From Aureococcus anophagefferens (Eukaryota > Sar > Pelagophyceae > Pelagomonadales > Pelagomonadaceae): a stretch of DNA of 64,000 nucleotides. Below the pieces are notes generated by a model, which searched no databases, was not told where the DNA came from, and saw only the letters and a program-made list of their open reading frames with translations. The stretch is from NCBI RefSeq assembly GCF_000186865.1, contig NW_008705568.1, forward strand, positions 831,513 to 895,512, in the 5' to 3' direction. Positions 37,847 through 46,908 of this stretch are shown piece after piece. Position 1 is the first letter of the stretch. Every line of letters begins with the position of its first letter. The position numbers and the translations under genes are program-made.

Positions 37847-40278
37847 ATGGCCGGCGAGCCGCGCCCGAAGACGGTCGTCGGCGGCGAGGGCGCGTTCCTG
37901 CGGCGCGCGGACGCCGACAGCCACCTCGTGGGCGACGACGACGACATCAACACCTTCGGCAGCGGCGAGTCCGGCGAGTCCCACTTCATCGAGCACACCT
38001 TCGAGAGCCCGGCGATGCAGCGCGTCGCCGCGGCCGTGCGGCGGCGGCCGTCCTTCGACGGCACGGCGCGCTACACGAGCGACCGCGTCTACCCCGGCTG
38101 GATCCTGGATCATCGCCACTTCGAGGAGGCGAAGCACCTCGTCAAGGAGAACCGGCTGCGCGACGCGCTGCAGAACTCGCCCAAGGAGCGCACGGACGAG
38201 GACGTCGAGGTGCTGACGATGTTCTTGATGGCCGTGTGGCCGACGACGCTGCGGCTGGGCGAGGCGCGCGTCAACGAGATCGCGCGCTGCGCGAACCTGC
38301 GGCGGTTCCACCAGGGCCAGTACATCGTCACGGAGGGCGAGGTGGGCCTCACGTTCTACATCATCGTCTCCGGCGCCGCGGACGTCGAGAAGCACGGCGA
38401 GTACCTCGCGACGCTCAAGATGGGCCGCTCCTTCGGCGAGGCGTCGCTGGGCGCCGGCGCGCCGCCGCGGAACGCGTCCTGCATCGCGTCTTCGGCGACG
38501 ACGGAGTTGTTGGAGCTGCGGAAGACGGACTACGACAAGATCATGAAGTCGTACCAGGACGCGGAGCAGCGCCGCGCGTTCCGGTGCCTCAAGTCCGTGC
38601 CCATGTTCCGCAACTGGGCCAAGAGCCGCCTGACGCGCCTGTGCGGGCTCGTGCGGCGCGTCGACTTCAAGGCCGGGGCCCTCATCATCAAGCAGAACGA
38701 CCCGCCGGACAACGTCTACTTCGTGCTCGAGGGCGCCGTCGCGGTCGTGAAGACGATCGAGATCCGCACGTTCAACCGCTGGCCCAGCGGCAAGGACGGC
38801 GGCCACGAGACCGTGGCGCGCTGCGCCCACAAGCTCGTGCCCTTGGTGGAGCTCGGCCCGGGGTCCTGCTTCGGCGAGCGGGGCATCTTGTACGGCGAGC
38901 TGCGCAAGGCGACGGTGACCGCGGCGACGGACGTGACGCTTCTAGCGCTCGACAAGGTCGAGTTCGAGAGCCTGCTCCAGCGCACCCACGCCCAGGCGGG
39001 CAAGGGCTCGTCCGCGCCCCACAGCGAGCACCGCCACCACCTCACGGACGACGAGATCGCGGCCGCGCTCGCGTCCGTCCCCGCGTGGCATTCAAATCTT
39101 CGACCCGACGTCAATGTGCGCGTATGCGACAACTTCGACGCAAGCTCTTCGGCCGTGCTTCGAAAACTCGACGAGAGCAATCGATTCGTCCAAAAATCAG
39201 CCGAATCGACGTCGATGTGACCGAGCGAGAGAATTCTGAAGCTTGGTCAGAACCACCCAAACCAGTGGTGGAATTCCACGCAGGTCCGTCCACGGCGAGG
39301 CGCACCCGGAGCCGCGCGCGCTCGTCGGCCAGGGCCGGTCCTCGGCGAAGCGGTCGAACCAGACGGCGGCGGACATCGCCAAGCTCATGCCTGTGCCGAA
39401 TTCAACCACTGGTTTGGGTGGTCCTGACCAAACTTGAGAATTCTCTAGCTCGGTCAAATCGAAGTCGATTCGGCTGATTTTTGGACGAATCGATCGCTCT
39501 CATCGAGTTCTCGAAGTACAGCCGAAGAGATTGCGTCGAAACTGTCGCATATGCGCACATTGAAGTCGGGTTGAAGATTTGAATTCGGCACAGGCTCACG
39601 CAGCACGACGACGACACGTCGACGAACGCGGAGACGACGTCGACGGCCGTCGCGGAGCCGTACCTCGACCACAAGGCGGACCTCGACCGGCGCCTCGCGC
39701 TCTTCCGCGCGGAGTCCGAGCGCGCGGCGGGCGCCGCGGAGGCGGCGCGGCTGCGGCGGTTGCGCCGGCGGCCGCGGCCCGCGCGGCCCCGGAGTAGCCG
39801 CGGGTGGTCCTCGCGGGGCCTCCACGACGCCGAGGCGCCGGCCGTCGTCGCGCGGCGGTGCCTCCGGACGCGCGCGATGTCGAGCCACGCGCCCGTCGCG
39901 CGGCCCGCGCTGCCGGCGCTCGCCGAGTTCGCGCTGACGAGGCCCTCGGGCGGGTCCGCGGAGCTCCTGGGGCGGCCCGTGACGGCGCCCGCGCGCGGGT
40001 CAGCGGCCGCGGGCCGGTCCTGCGACATGCGGTTCCGCGAGTTCCCGCGGAAGCCGCCGCCCTGGGTCGACCCGCGGACGCGGCCGCCGGGCGTGCCGCC
40101 GGGCGGCGCGGCGCTCCTCGACATGATCATCCTCCAGGGCGCGGAGCAGGGCGGCGCGCTCGCGCGGCCGTCCAGCTCCCTGTCGCCGCTCGCGGAGGCG
40201 GGCCACTCCGTCTCCGGCACGGCCCACCCGTCGGTCTTCACAAACGGCGGCGCGACGACCATACCCACGCGCGCGTGA
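37847..40278 (+). CDS. Protein with two cyclic-nucleotide-binding domains, three exons
   Basis: Predicted 669-residue protein; exons 37847-39072, 39284-39382, 39594-40278. CNBD1 is about residues 150-245 (FHQGQYIVTEGEVGLTFYII ... the phosphate-binding cassette FGEASLGAGAPPRNAS). CNBD2 is about residues 255-380 (GALIIKQNDPPDNVYFVLEG ... CFGERGILYGELRKATV). CNBD1 keeps the Glu and Arg that bind cyclic nucleotide in PKA-R-type cassettes; CNBD2 is more divergent. No kinase, channel or GEF domain follows; the last 230 residues are Arg/Pro-rich. Both introns are introners with a 99-nt exon between them. It may be a cAMP/cGMP-responsive scaffold, for example of flagellar or PKA-regulatory type (inference). 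Frame closes exactly only with both elements removed. Confidence 0.85.
39081..39283 (+). mobile_element. Introner element B3 (intron 39073-39283)
   Basis: A 203-bp insertion with the perfect 8-bp duplication GTCCGTCC at 39073-39080 and 39284-39291. Ends are CCGCGTGGCATTC and GAATTCCACGCAG. GT-AG intron of 211 nt. The inner right block (GGTCAGAACCACCCAAACCA) pairs as an inverted copy with the left block of B4. Confidence 0.93.
39391..39593 (+). mobile_element. Introner element B4, opposite orientation to B3 (intron 39383-39593)
   Basis: A 203-bp insertion with duplications GCTCATGC (39383-39390) and GCTCACGC (39594-39601). Ends are CTGTGCCGAATTC and GAATTCGGCACAG, a perfect inverted repeat. 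GC-AG intron of 211 nt (AA|GCTCATGC). The element reads in the reverse direction compared with B3, only 100 bp upstream. Confidence 0.93.
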
Positions 40279-40308
40279 GTCTCTTGGGGGGCCCTCCGCG
40301 TCGTCTAC

Positions 40309-40323
40309 GGGGGGGGGGGGGGG
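40309..40323 (+). repeat. Run of 15 G
   Basis: A homopolymer tract lies in the 87-bp gap between the convergent CNBD and PARP-receptor genes. It could form a G-quadruplex or reflect sequence error. Confidence 0.7.
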
Positions 40324-40365
40324 TGGACTCGTGCGAAGCTCGTCGTCGGCGGTCGTCTGCGAATT

Positions 40366-43300
40366 CTAGTAGGCCACGGTGATGGTCTGGCCCGGCGCGA
40401 CGCCCGGCGGCACCTTGACGACGAGCATCTGGCCCGTCGCGTTGACGCGGACCTGCATGCGCTCGCCGGGCGCGACGTTCGGCGGCACCTGGATCATCAT
40501 CCGCCGCGCGCCGGCCGCCGGCGGCGCGGCCTGCTGGCGCGGGGGCTGCTGCGGCGCGCTCTGGCTGTAGGCGCCGCGCATGTGCTCCACGCCCTCCTGC
40601 CGGAACTTGATGAGGTACTCGGGGTAGGCCTGCGCGTCGTGGTACGTGACGAAGATGGACGGGTCCGCGACGTTGTTCACCGTCGTGTCGTAGAGGTTGA
40701 GGCCCTCGCGGACGTCGGGCGTCAGCGCGTCCTTGACGCCCTTGCAGTACTCGCCGACGGTGACGCGCACGTAGAACATGTGCTGGACGCCGTTCTGGTC
40801 CGGGACCGCGTAGGTCTTGTTCGTGGAGTAGGACGCGTCGCGCGCGAAGTAGACGCCCTTGCCGTAGAACGTCGCGTTCTTGCCGCAGAAGGAGCGGTTG
40901 AAGCCCTGCTGGACGATCTTCTCCAGCACCTCGATGTTCGTGCCGTGCCAGAGGTGGCGCTCGAAGCGCGCCGCGCGCCGGCTCTCGTCCTTCTCGCGGA
41001 CGAAGACCGACTCGCGCTTCACGGCGAAGGACTGCCACGCGCCCACGTTCTGGATGCGCTCGACGGCGACGATGGTGAACCGCGACGCGTCGAGCGTGCT
41101 CAGAAAGTTCTTGACGACGTTGGCCTTCTCCTCGCCGTCGCGCAGCGGGAAGTACTGCGCGACGAGGGGATCCTTGACCTCCTCCCAGCTGTCCGGCGGC
41201 TTGAGCCCGCCGGACCCGCCGAGCGCGTCCTGGAGCTTCGAGAGCTGCTCCACGGACGGCACGTCCGTGCACTCCAGCGGGAACCAGCCCGTGGACAGCG
41301 AGACGCCGTCCTGGACGTAGGCCCGGTCCGCGGCCTCGTCGCCGCCGTGCAGCACGACGGAGCCGTAGGCCCAGCCGTCGGGGCGCGTCTTCGAGACCTG
41401 GAGCACGGAGCCCGCGCGGAGCAACAGCGCGTCCTCGCCCAGGAGCTCCTCGGGCCGCCGGTCCGTGTTCGCGCCCGGCGCCGCCGGGTGGACCTGGGCA
41501 GGAAAAGAGTGATTAAAGTTCGCTTCAACCTGAGTGTTCCGCGAGCGCGCGTTCCGGCAAAAGCATCCATGCTTCGAGACCGTTCCGAGAGATGATCGCT
41601 CGTCCAAAAATGAGCCGAAACGAGTGGAAAACGACCCGAGAAAGGAGCCTTTGAAGTTGGGAATTTCGCACTCTTGTCCTGCCCGGGGGTGCACCTTGGC
41701 CGAGCCCGTCCGCTTCGGCGCCGCGCCGGCCGCCGCCGGCGGCGGCGGCGCGGCCGCGACGTCGCGGAGCACGTCGCGCTCGTAGTTCGTGCGCTCGTTG
41801 ACCTGCTTCATGGTCGCGACGTCGACCTTGTAGGGCCCGCCCGTCGCGACGACCTTGGACGCGCCGGCGTCGCCGTACGCCCGCTCGAGCGCCGCGGCGA
41901 CGCCGTCGTCGTAGGCGACCCAGTGGGGCGACTTGACCTTCGCCGGGTCGTGGCTCCCGAGCCTCGCCTGCTCCTCGCGCCAGTACCAGCGCGCGGCCGC
42001 CGGCGCGCCCGCGACGGCCGCGACGACGGCGCCGCCGGCCTCGGCCTCGTACTTGGCGTTCGCGTCGTCGCCGGCGACGTCGACGGACACGGCCTCGGGG
42101 ACGTAGTCCTGGACGGCGACCTTGAAGCCGACGACGGAGTCCTTGAAGTCCTGGAGCTCCGCCTCGAGCGACGCCAGGTTGCCCTTGAGCGAGTCGAGCG
42201 ACTTGACGACCTGGCGCCGGTAGTAGAAGAAGACGGCGCCCAGCGCGGCGACGATGATCGCGACGACGAGCAGGATGAGGCCGACGTCGACCGCGGCGCC
42301 GCCCGAGCTCGACGACGGCGGCGCGCAGACCATGCCGCTGCACGCGTAGCCGTCGCCGCAGGCCCAGTCGTCGTCGCAGTAGTCCGCGAAGGTGCCGTCG
42401 CCCTCGCCCCAGAGCGGCGCGTAGCGGAGCGCGAAGCCGGAGTAGGGCGCGGGGTTGTTCTTGTCGCTCGCGAACTTCACGGCGACGCGGACGGGGTTCG
42501 CGGCGTCGGCCGCGTAGCCGGGGAACTCGAGGTCGAAGGCCGCCCCCACGTCGTAGAGGCCGACGGCGAAGTCGTCCGCGGAGATGGTCGCGAGGAGCGT
42601 CGCGCTCCCGAGCTCGACGCTCTCCGCGACGAGGTCCTCGGGGGCGACGTCGCGGGGCGCCGACCCGTCCTGGAGCCAGATCTCGACGCGGTCCGTCGTC
42701 GACGCGAGCGCGTAGGTCGCGTCCTCGCCCTCGAGGTCGAAGGCATCGAAGCGGAGCCGGACGCCGGCGGCGGAGAACGCGCCGCGGGGCATGACGGGGA
42801 AGGACCAGAGGCACGTCGTCGACGGCGGGTAGTCCGCGCCCGCGCCGCTCAGGACGAGCCCCGCGTAGCGCGGCGACGCGTAGCCGCCGCTCGCGGACGT
42901 CGTGACGAGGTCGTAGCCGACGTCGACGATCTCGCCGACGCAGTGGTCGAAGTCGCAGTTCTCGCCGTAGTAGCCCGGAGCGCACTCGCACGCCCAGTCG
43001 TCGCGGAAGCAGCCGCTCGCGGCGCCCAGGCTCTCGCACCGCGTCTCGGTCGTGGACAGCTCGTTTCCGCCGCCGAAGACCCAGGCGCAGGTGCCGCCGT
43101 TTTTGCAGTCGACGGCGTCGTTGCAGTCGCCCTCGTCGGCGACGAACGACACGTCGATGTCCACGAGGGACCAGCCTATCTCGAAGCCGCCGTCGGCCGC
43201 GAGGCCGTCGCCGTCGACGGCGGACCCGACGAGGCCGTCGCTCTCGAAGGCGACGAAGACGCTGCCCTTGACCAGCAGGCGCGAGGGGCCCGTCGCGCCC

Positions 43301-45871
43301 GTCGCGGAGTACTCGTAGTCGTCGAAGGTCCGCGTGGAGCCCGCCGCGTAGCCCTCGGGGATGCCCGCCTTGTAGACGCGGACGAAGTCGAAGCCGTCCT
43401 CGAGGGCCAGGGACGTGAAGGCGAGGTCGACGTGGCTGTAGGCCGCCGGGAGCTGGATCCGCCAGCCGCACGTCGACCAGGCCGCGTACGTCTGCTCGCC
43501 CGGCGCGGTCGCCCGCAGCGTGCCGCTGAACTCGCCGTCGGGGTTCGCCACGACGACGCCGTTGCAGCGCGGCTCGTCGCAGGCCGCGCCGCTCCAGCCG
43601 GCGTCGCAGACGCACGCGCACGACGCCGTGCCGTAGACGCCCGCGAGCGACTCGCCGTGCGACCCGCAGCCGCACAGGTCCGAGGGGCCGACGGCCGTCG
43701 CCGTCACGGAGAACCCGACGGCGTCGAACTTGCCGATGGCGTGCTCGCTGTAGGCGTCCGTCGCCCAGCGGAGGTAGAGCCCGACGCCGCGCACCGTCGC
43801 CGCGGAGAACGTCGGCGTCGAGACGAGCCCGGCGAGCTCGCCGGCGACCGCCCGCTGGAAGTCGTCGCTCGCGTCGTAGTCGCCGCAGAATTTCAGGGTC
43901 GGGATCGACGCGCCGTGGCGCCCCGTCCAGCGCGCGACGAGGAAGCCCGCGTGGTCGTAGGCCTCCAGGACGTCGTTCGGCGCCTCGGCCGCCAAGAAAT
44001 CGACGGAGAGCTCGAGGCAGCCCTCGTCGCTCTCGAGGGCCCAGACGCAGGTCGCGTTCGAGCTGTAGGCCGACGTGCCCGTGTTGCCGCTCGCGAAGAC
44101 GGCGGACCCGGAGACGGTCGTATGCGTCAGCGGCGCGCACTTCTCGGAATCGTCCGCGATCTGCTCCTCGATCTCGACGCGCTCGCGCATGCCCTTGATG
44201 CCCACGGACTCCGTGCCCAGCGCGCCCAGGAGGCTCGTGTTGTCGACCTTGGAGCGGTAGTAGGCCACGGCGTCGTCGAGCGGGTTGTTCGCCAGGGCCT
44301 TTTGGTAGTAGAGGAACGTCGCCTGGTCCCTGGTCATCGTTTCGAGCGAGAACGCGAGCTGCTCCGCGACCGACAGGTATTCGAAGGCCGCGGTGCGGCC
44401 CGCGACGTCGTCGCGCACGTGGAGGTCGTCGTTGGGGACGCCGTCGACCCAGTGGGGCGTCGCGCCCGTGACGTCCGTGAGGTAGACGAAGTCGTCGACG
44501 TACGCCATGTAGTCCGCGCCCGCGTCCCACAAGCCGCTGAGCTGGTTGTTGGTGTAGTCGTAGGTCGCCTGGGCGAACTTCTCGACGATGGTCGCGACGA
44601 GCGCCGGGTCCGACGCGAGGAACGCGTCGGAGACGCCGAGCACGTTGCCCGTGTCGTAGCCCCACTGCGCGACCGTCGCGGCGTCGACCATCGCCCGGCC
44701 CGCGTCGCCCGTCGCGCCTGGGCAGGAACAGGGTGATTCAACGTCGCTTCAACGTGAGCGTTCCGCTTCCAGAAAAGCATCCGCGCTTCGAGACCGTTCC
44801 GAGAGATGGTCGCTCGTCCAAAAGTCAGCCGAAACGAGTGGGGAACGGCCGAGATAGGAGCCTTTGAAGTTGGGAATTTCGCACGCTTTTCCCGCCCTGC
44901 GTCGCGCCGTGGGGGTTGTCGAGGAGGTAGGCCATGGTGTTGCCCCAGCAGGCCGCGCCGTCGATGGTCCCCGCGTCCCAGGCCGCGACGATGGCCGCCG
45001 GCGACCGCGTCTCCAGCGTCAGGTCCGACACGTCGATGCCCATCTGCGACATCGCCGCCAGGAGGATGTAGTGCGTCGTCGACACGTAGGGCGTCCAGAG
45101 GATCTTGCCCCGGAGGTTCACGGGCCCCGTGAGGTCGGACCGCGTGACCAGCGCCTGCGCCGCGCCCTTGAGGTGGAGCACGCTCACGGCGCTCAGCGCC
45201 GCGCGCCGCGCGGCCGCGGCGGCGAACGGCGTCGAGCCGAGCATCGCGACGTCGAGGTCGCCGTTCTCGAGGTGGGCGATGCTCCGCCCGCCGGACGTCT
45301 GGCGGTAGAAGGCCCAGCAGGCCGTCGACGAGTCGAGCCACTTGGACATGACCGCCGCCGTGTAGGGGTTCGCCTCGTCGAACGTGCCGACCTTGATCGT
45401 CCGGGAGCAGCCGACCGTCGGCGACGGCGTCGGCGCGGGCGTCGGCGCGGCGACGGCGGCGACGGCCTCGCAGGTCAGGTGGATGTCCTCGTAGTGGTTG
45501 CAGTTCTCGGAGCCCCAGGCGCTCGCGGCGCAGAGGGACAGCGACGGCTCCGCGCCGGCGCAGGCGACGTCGTCCATGTAGATGGGCACGGTGTTGGACA
45601 CGGCCTCGAACTCGGGGGCGTAGTCGTCGTAGCTCACGGCGGCCGTGCCGAAGAGCTCGTCGCAGGCGACGTCCGCGTTCCGCTCGTAGTAGTTCCAGTA
45701 GTCGTCGCAGACCGTGCCCCAGGTCGTCGACGACGGCGGGTTCCGCACCTCGAGGCGGCCCGTCTGGGACACGCTGCCGTCCATGACGGCGCCGTACTGG
45801 TCCACGAGCCGCATCTCGAAGGCCGCGCGCGCCGCCGCGAGGCCGAGCGCGGCGGCGAGAGCATTCCTCAT
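40366..45871 (-). CDS. Predicted receptor: SRCR-TauA-CUB/EGF-TM-WWE-SH3-PARP fusion
   Basis: Predicted 1,704-residue type I membrane protein; exons 45871-44908, 44717-41695, 41493-40366. Order: signal peptide; SRCR domain (about 20-125: GRLEVRNP, WGTVCDDYW, SLSLCAASAWG); TauA-like sulfonate-binding protein (145-400: IKVGTF, NGDLDVAMLGSTPFA, GKILWTPYVSTTHYILLAA); CUB (514-665), EGF-like (CVCDAGWSGAACD), CUB, EGF-like (CECAPGYYGENCD), CUB-like; membrane span about 1131-1155 (VGLILLVVAIIVAALGAVFFYY); WWE domain (1232-1305: RWYWREEQARLG ... ATMKQVNERTNYERD); SH3-like domain (1348-1407, ending STGWFPLECT); PARP catalytic domain (1467-1625: HGT, YGKGVYFARDASYS, AYPEYLIKF); tail with VPPNVAPG / VPPGVAPG repeats. 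The catalytic Glu position is Ile (PSIFVTY), so mono-ADP-ribosylation is predicted. Start at the first ATG before the leader. Confidence 0.85.
41494..41686 (-). mobile_element. Introner element A4, open in frame (intron 41494-41694)
   Basis: A 193-bp insertion with duplications GGGTGGAC (41486-41493) and GGGTGCAC (41687-41694), one mismatch. Ends in gene sense are CCGGGCAGGACAAG and CTTTTCCTGCCCAG. GT-AG intron AAG|GTGCAC ... CCCAG|GTCCAC, 201 nt, divisible by three and free of stops in the host frame, so retention would add 67 residues between the WWE and SH3-like domains. Confidence 0.9.
44718..44899 (-). mobile_element. Introner element A5 (intron 44718-44907)
   Basis: A 182-bp insertion with the perfect duplication CGTCGCGC at 44710-44717 and 44900-44907. 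GC-AG intron CACG|GCGCGACG ... CCCAG|GCG, 190 nt, splitting the TauA-like domain and restoring PHGATGDAGRA. Its two ends match each other less well (GGGCGGGAAAAG against GGGCAGGAACAG). Confidence 0.9.
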
Positions 45872-45979
45872 GCTGAGCGTTGCTGCCCGCACTGCTCGCG
45901 CTGCCTGCGCTTCGCGCTAGCCCGCCCCTCAAGATCTTGCAGAGGTAAGTGTAGTGCTGTTGCAGTCTTGACGCCGCCG

Positions 45980-46894
45980 ATGTCGACGCCGGAGAGCGGA
46001 ATTCAAATTCACACACCGAGTCGCAGCATGTCGCAGTCGGGCCGACGGATTCGGCACCGCGCGCCGCTGTCGCAGGCCGAAATCGAACTCGGGATGACGC
46101 TGGTGAGCGCATTCCTCCAGCCGGGGCGCGGTCCTCCAGCCGGAGCGCACTCCAGGCAGAGCGTTCTTCAGTCAGACCTCGACGCGCTGCGCACGTGCTC
46201 CCGGGCGATGAAGGAGGTCGCGACGGCGGATGCGGTGTGGTCCGCGCACACGAGGCGAGTGTTCCCATGGGCACGGAATTTTTCGACGGTGGGCGGTGCG
46301 AGCGCTATCACTGGACGACGCGAATACTTGCGGATGAAATGCCTATCGTGGAGGGTAGGTTTAAGAAAGCCCGCCCACAAAATCCCTGGAGTCGATGCAT
46401 ACTCGGCGCTGGTCGTCGTCAAGTACAAGGGTGACATCATCGTCGACGGGCTCTTTGACATGGTTCCAGATGACGCGCCGGATGGTTACGGGCCTGCGGT
46501 CGTGGATGTCGCGCCCGCAGGGTCACTTCTAAAACACAGCATCGCGTTTGAAAATTTATTTTCGGATGTTTCGATCAGCGTCGTCGTGGTGCGAAAAGCT
46601 GACGGTAAGGCCATGGAATTTTTTTACGATGCGAAAGCAGAACCATGGGAATCATTTGACGGAGACGAGGGCGTCGTTGAGATCCACGGTTGTGCTTTCA
46701 ATGACGGCTTACAAGATCCGGACGAGGATTCCCCATTCCAACTGATGATGAATGGGATGTCTTGGGCAGAGAGAGACGAAGTCCCCGAGAGCCCAATCTT
46801 GACCGGCTGGCGTTCGCTTGCGATCGAGCGGTTTTGCGGGGATTCTTTGCACAGCATCCTCCGATTATGGGACCGCAGTAAGTTGTGGATCTAG
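45980..46894 (+). CDS. Orphan protein, possible F-box-like motif, lower GC
   Basis: Predicted 304-residue protein of unknown family. Residues about 55-85 (DLDALRTCSRAMKEVATADAVW) have the look of an F-box-like helix pair ending in Trp. The rest is a beta-rich domain with blocks YSALVVVKYKGDIIVDG and SDVSISVVVVRKADGKAMEFF. The base composition of 46280-46860 is visibly less GC-rich than in flanking genes, as for the orphan gene at 10329. The ATG at 45980 follows a 108-bp shared promoter with the PARP receptor. The stop is 14 bp from the stop of the convergent C2CD3-like gene. Confidence 0.58.
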   Translation: MSTPESGIQIHTPSRSMSQSGRRIRHRAPLSQAEIELGMTLVSAFLQPGRGPPAGAHSRQSVLQSDLDALRTCSRAMKEVATADAVWSAHTRRVFPWARNFSTVGGASAITGRREYLRMKCLSWRVGLRKPAHKIPGVDAYSALVVVKYKGDIIVDGLFDMVPDDAPDGYGPAVVDVAPAGSLLKHSIAFENLFSDVSISVVVVRKADGKAMEFFYDAKAEPWESFDGDEGVVEIHGCAFNDGLQDPDEDSPFQLMMNGMSWAERDEVPESPILTGWRSLAIERFCGDSLHSILRLWDRSKLWI

Positions 46895-46908
46895 AGGGGC
46901 GCACCATC

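Noticed and set aside
41674..44736. 1,020-codon open frame antisense to the PARP receptor
   Set aside because: Its composition is Val/Asp/Arg/Leu-rich, typical of antisense shadow frames; the opposite strand has clear CUB, EGF and PARP motifs.
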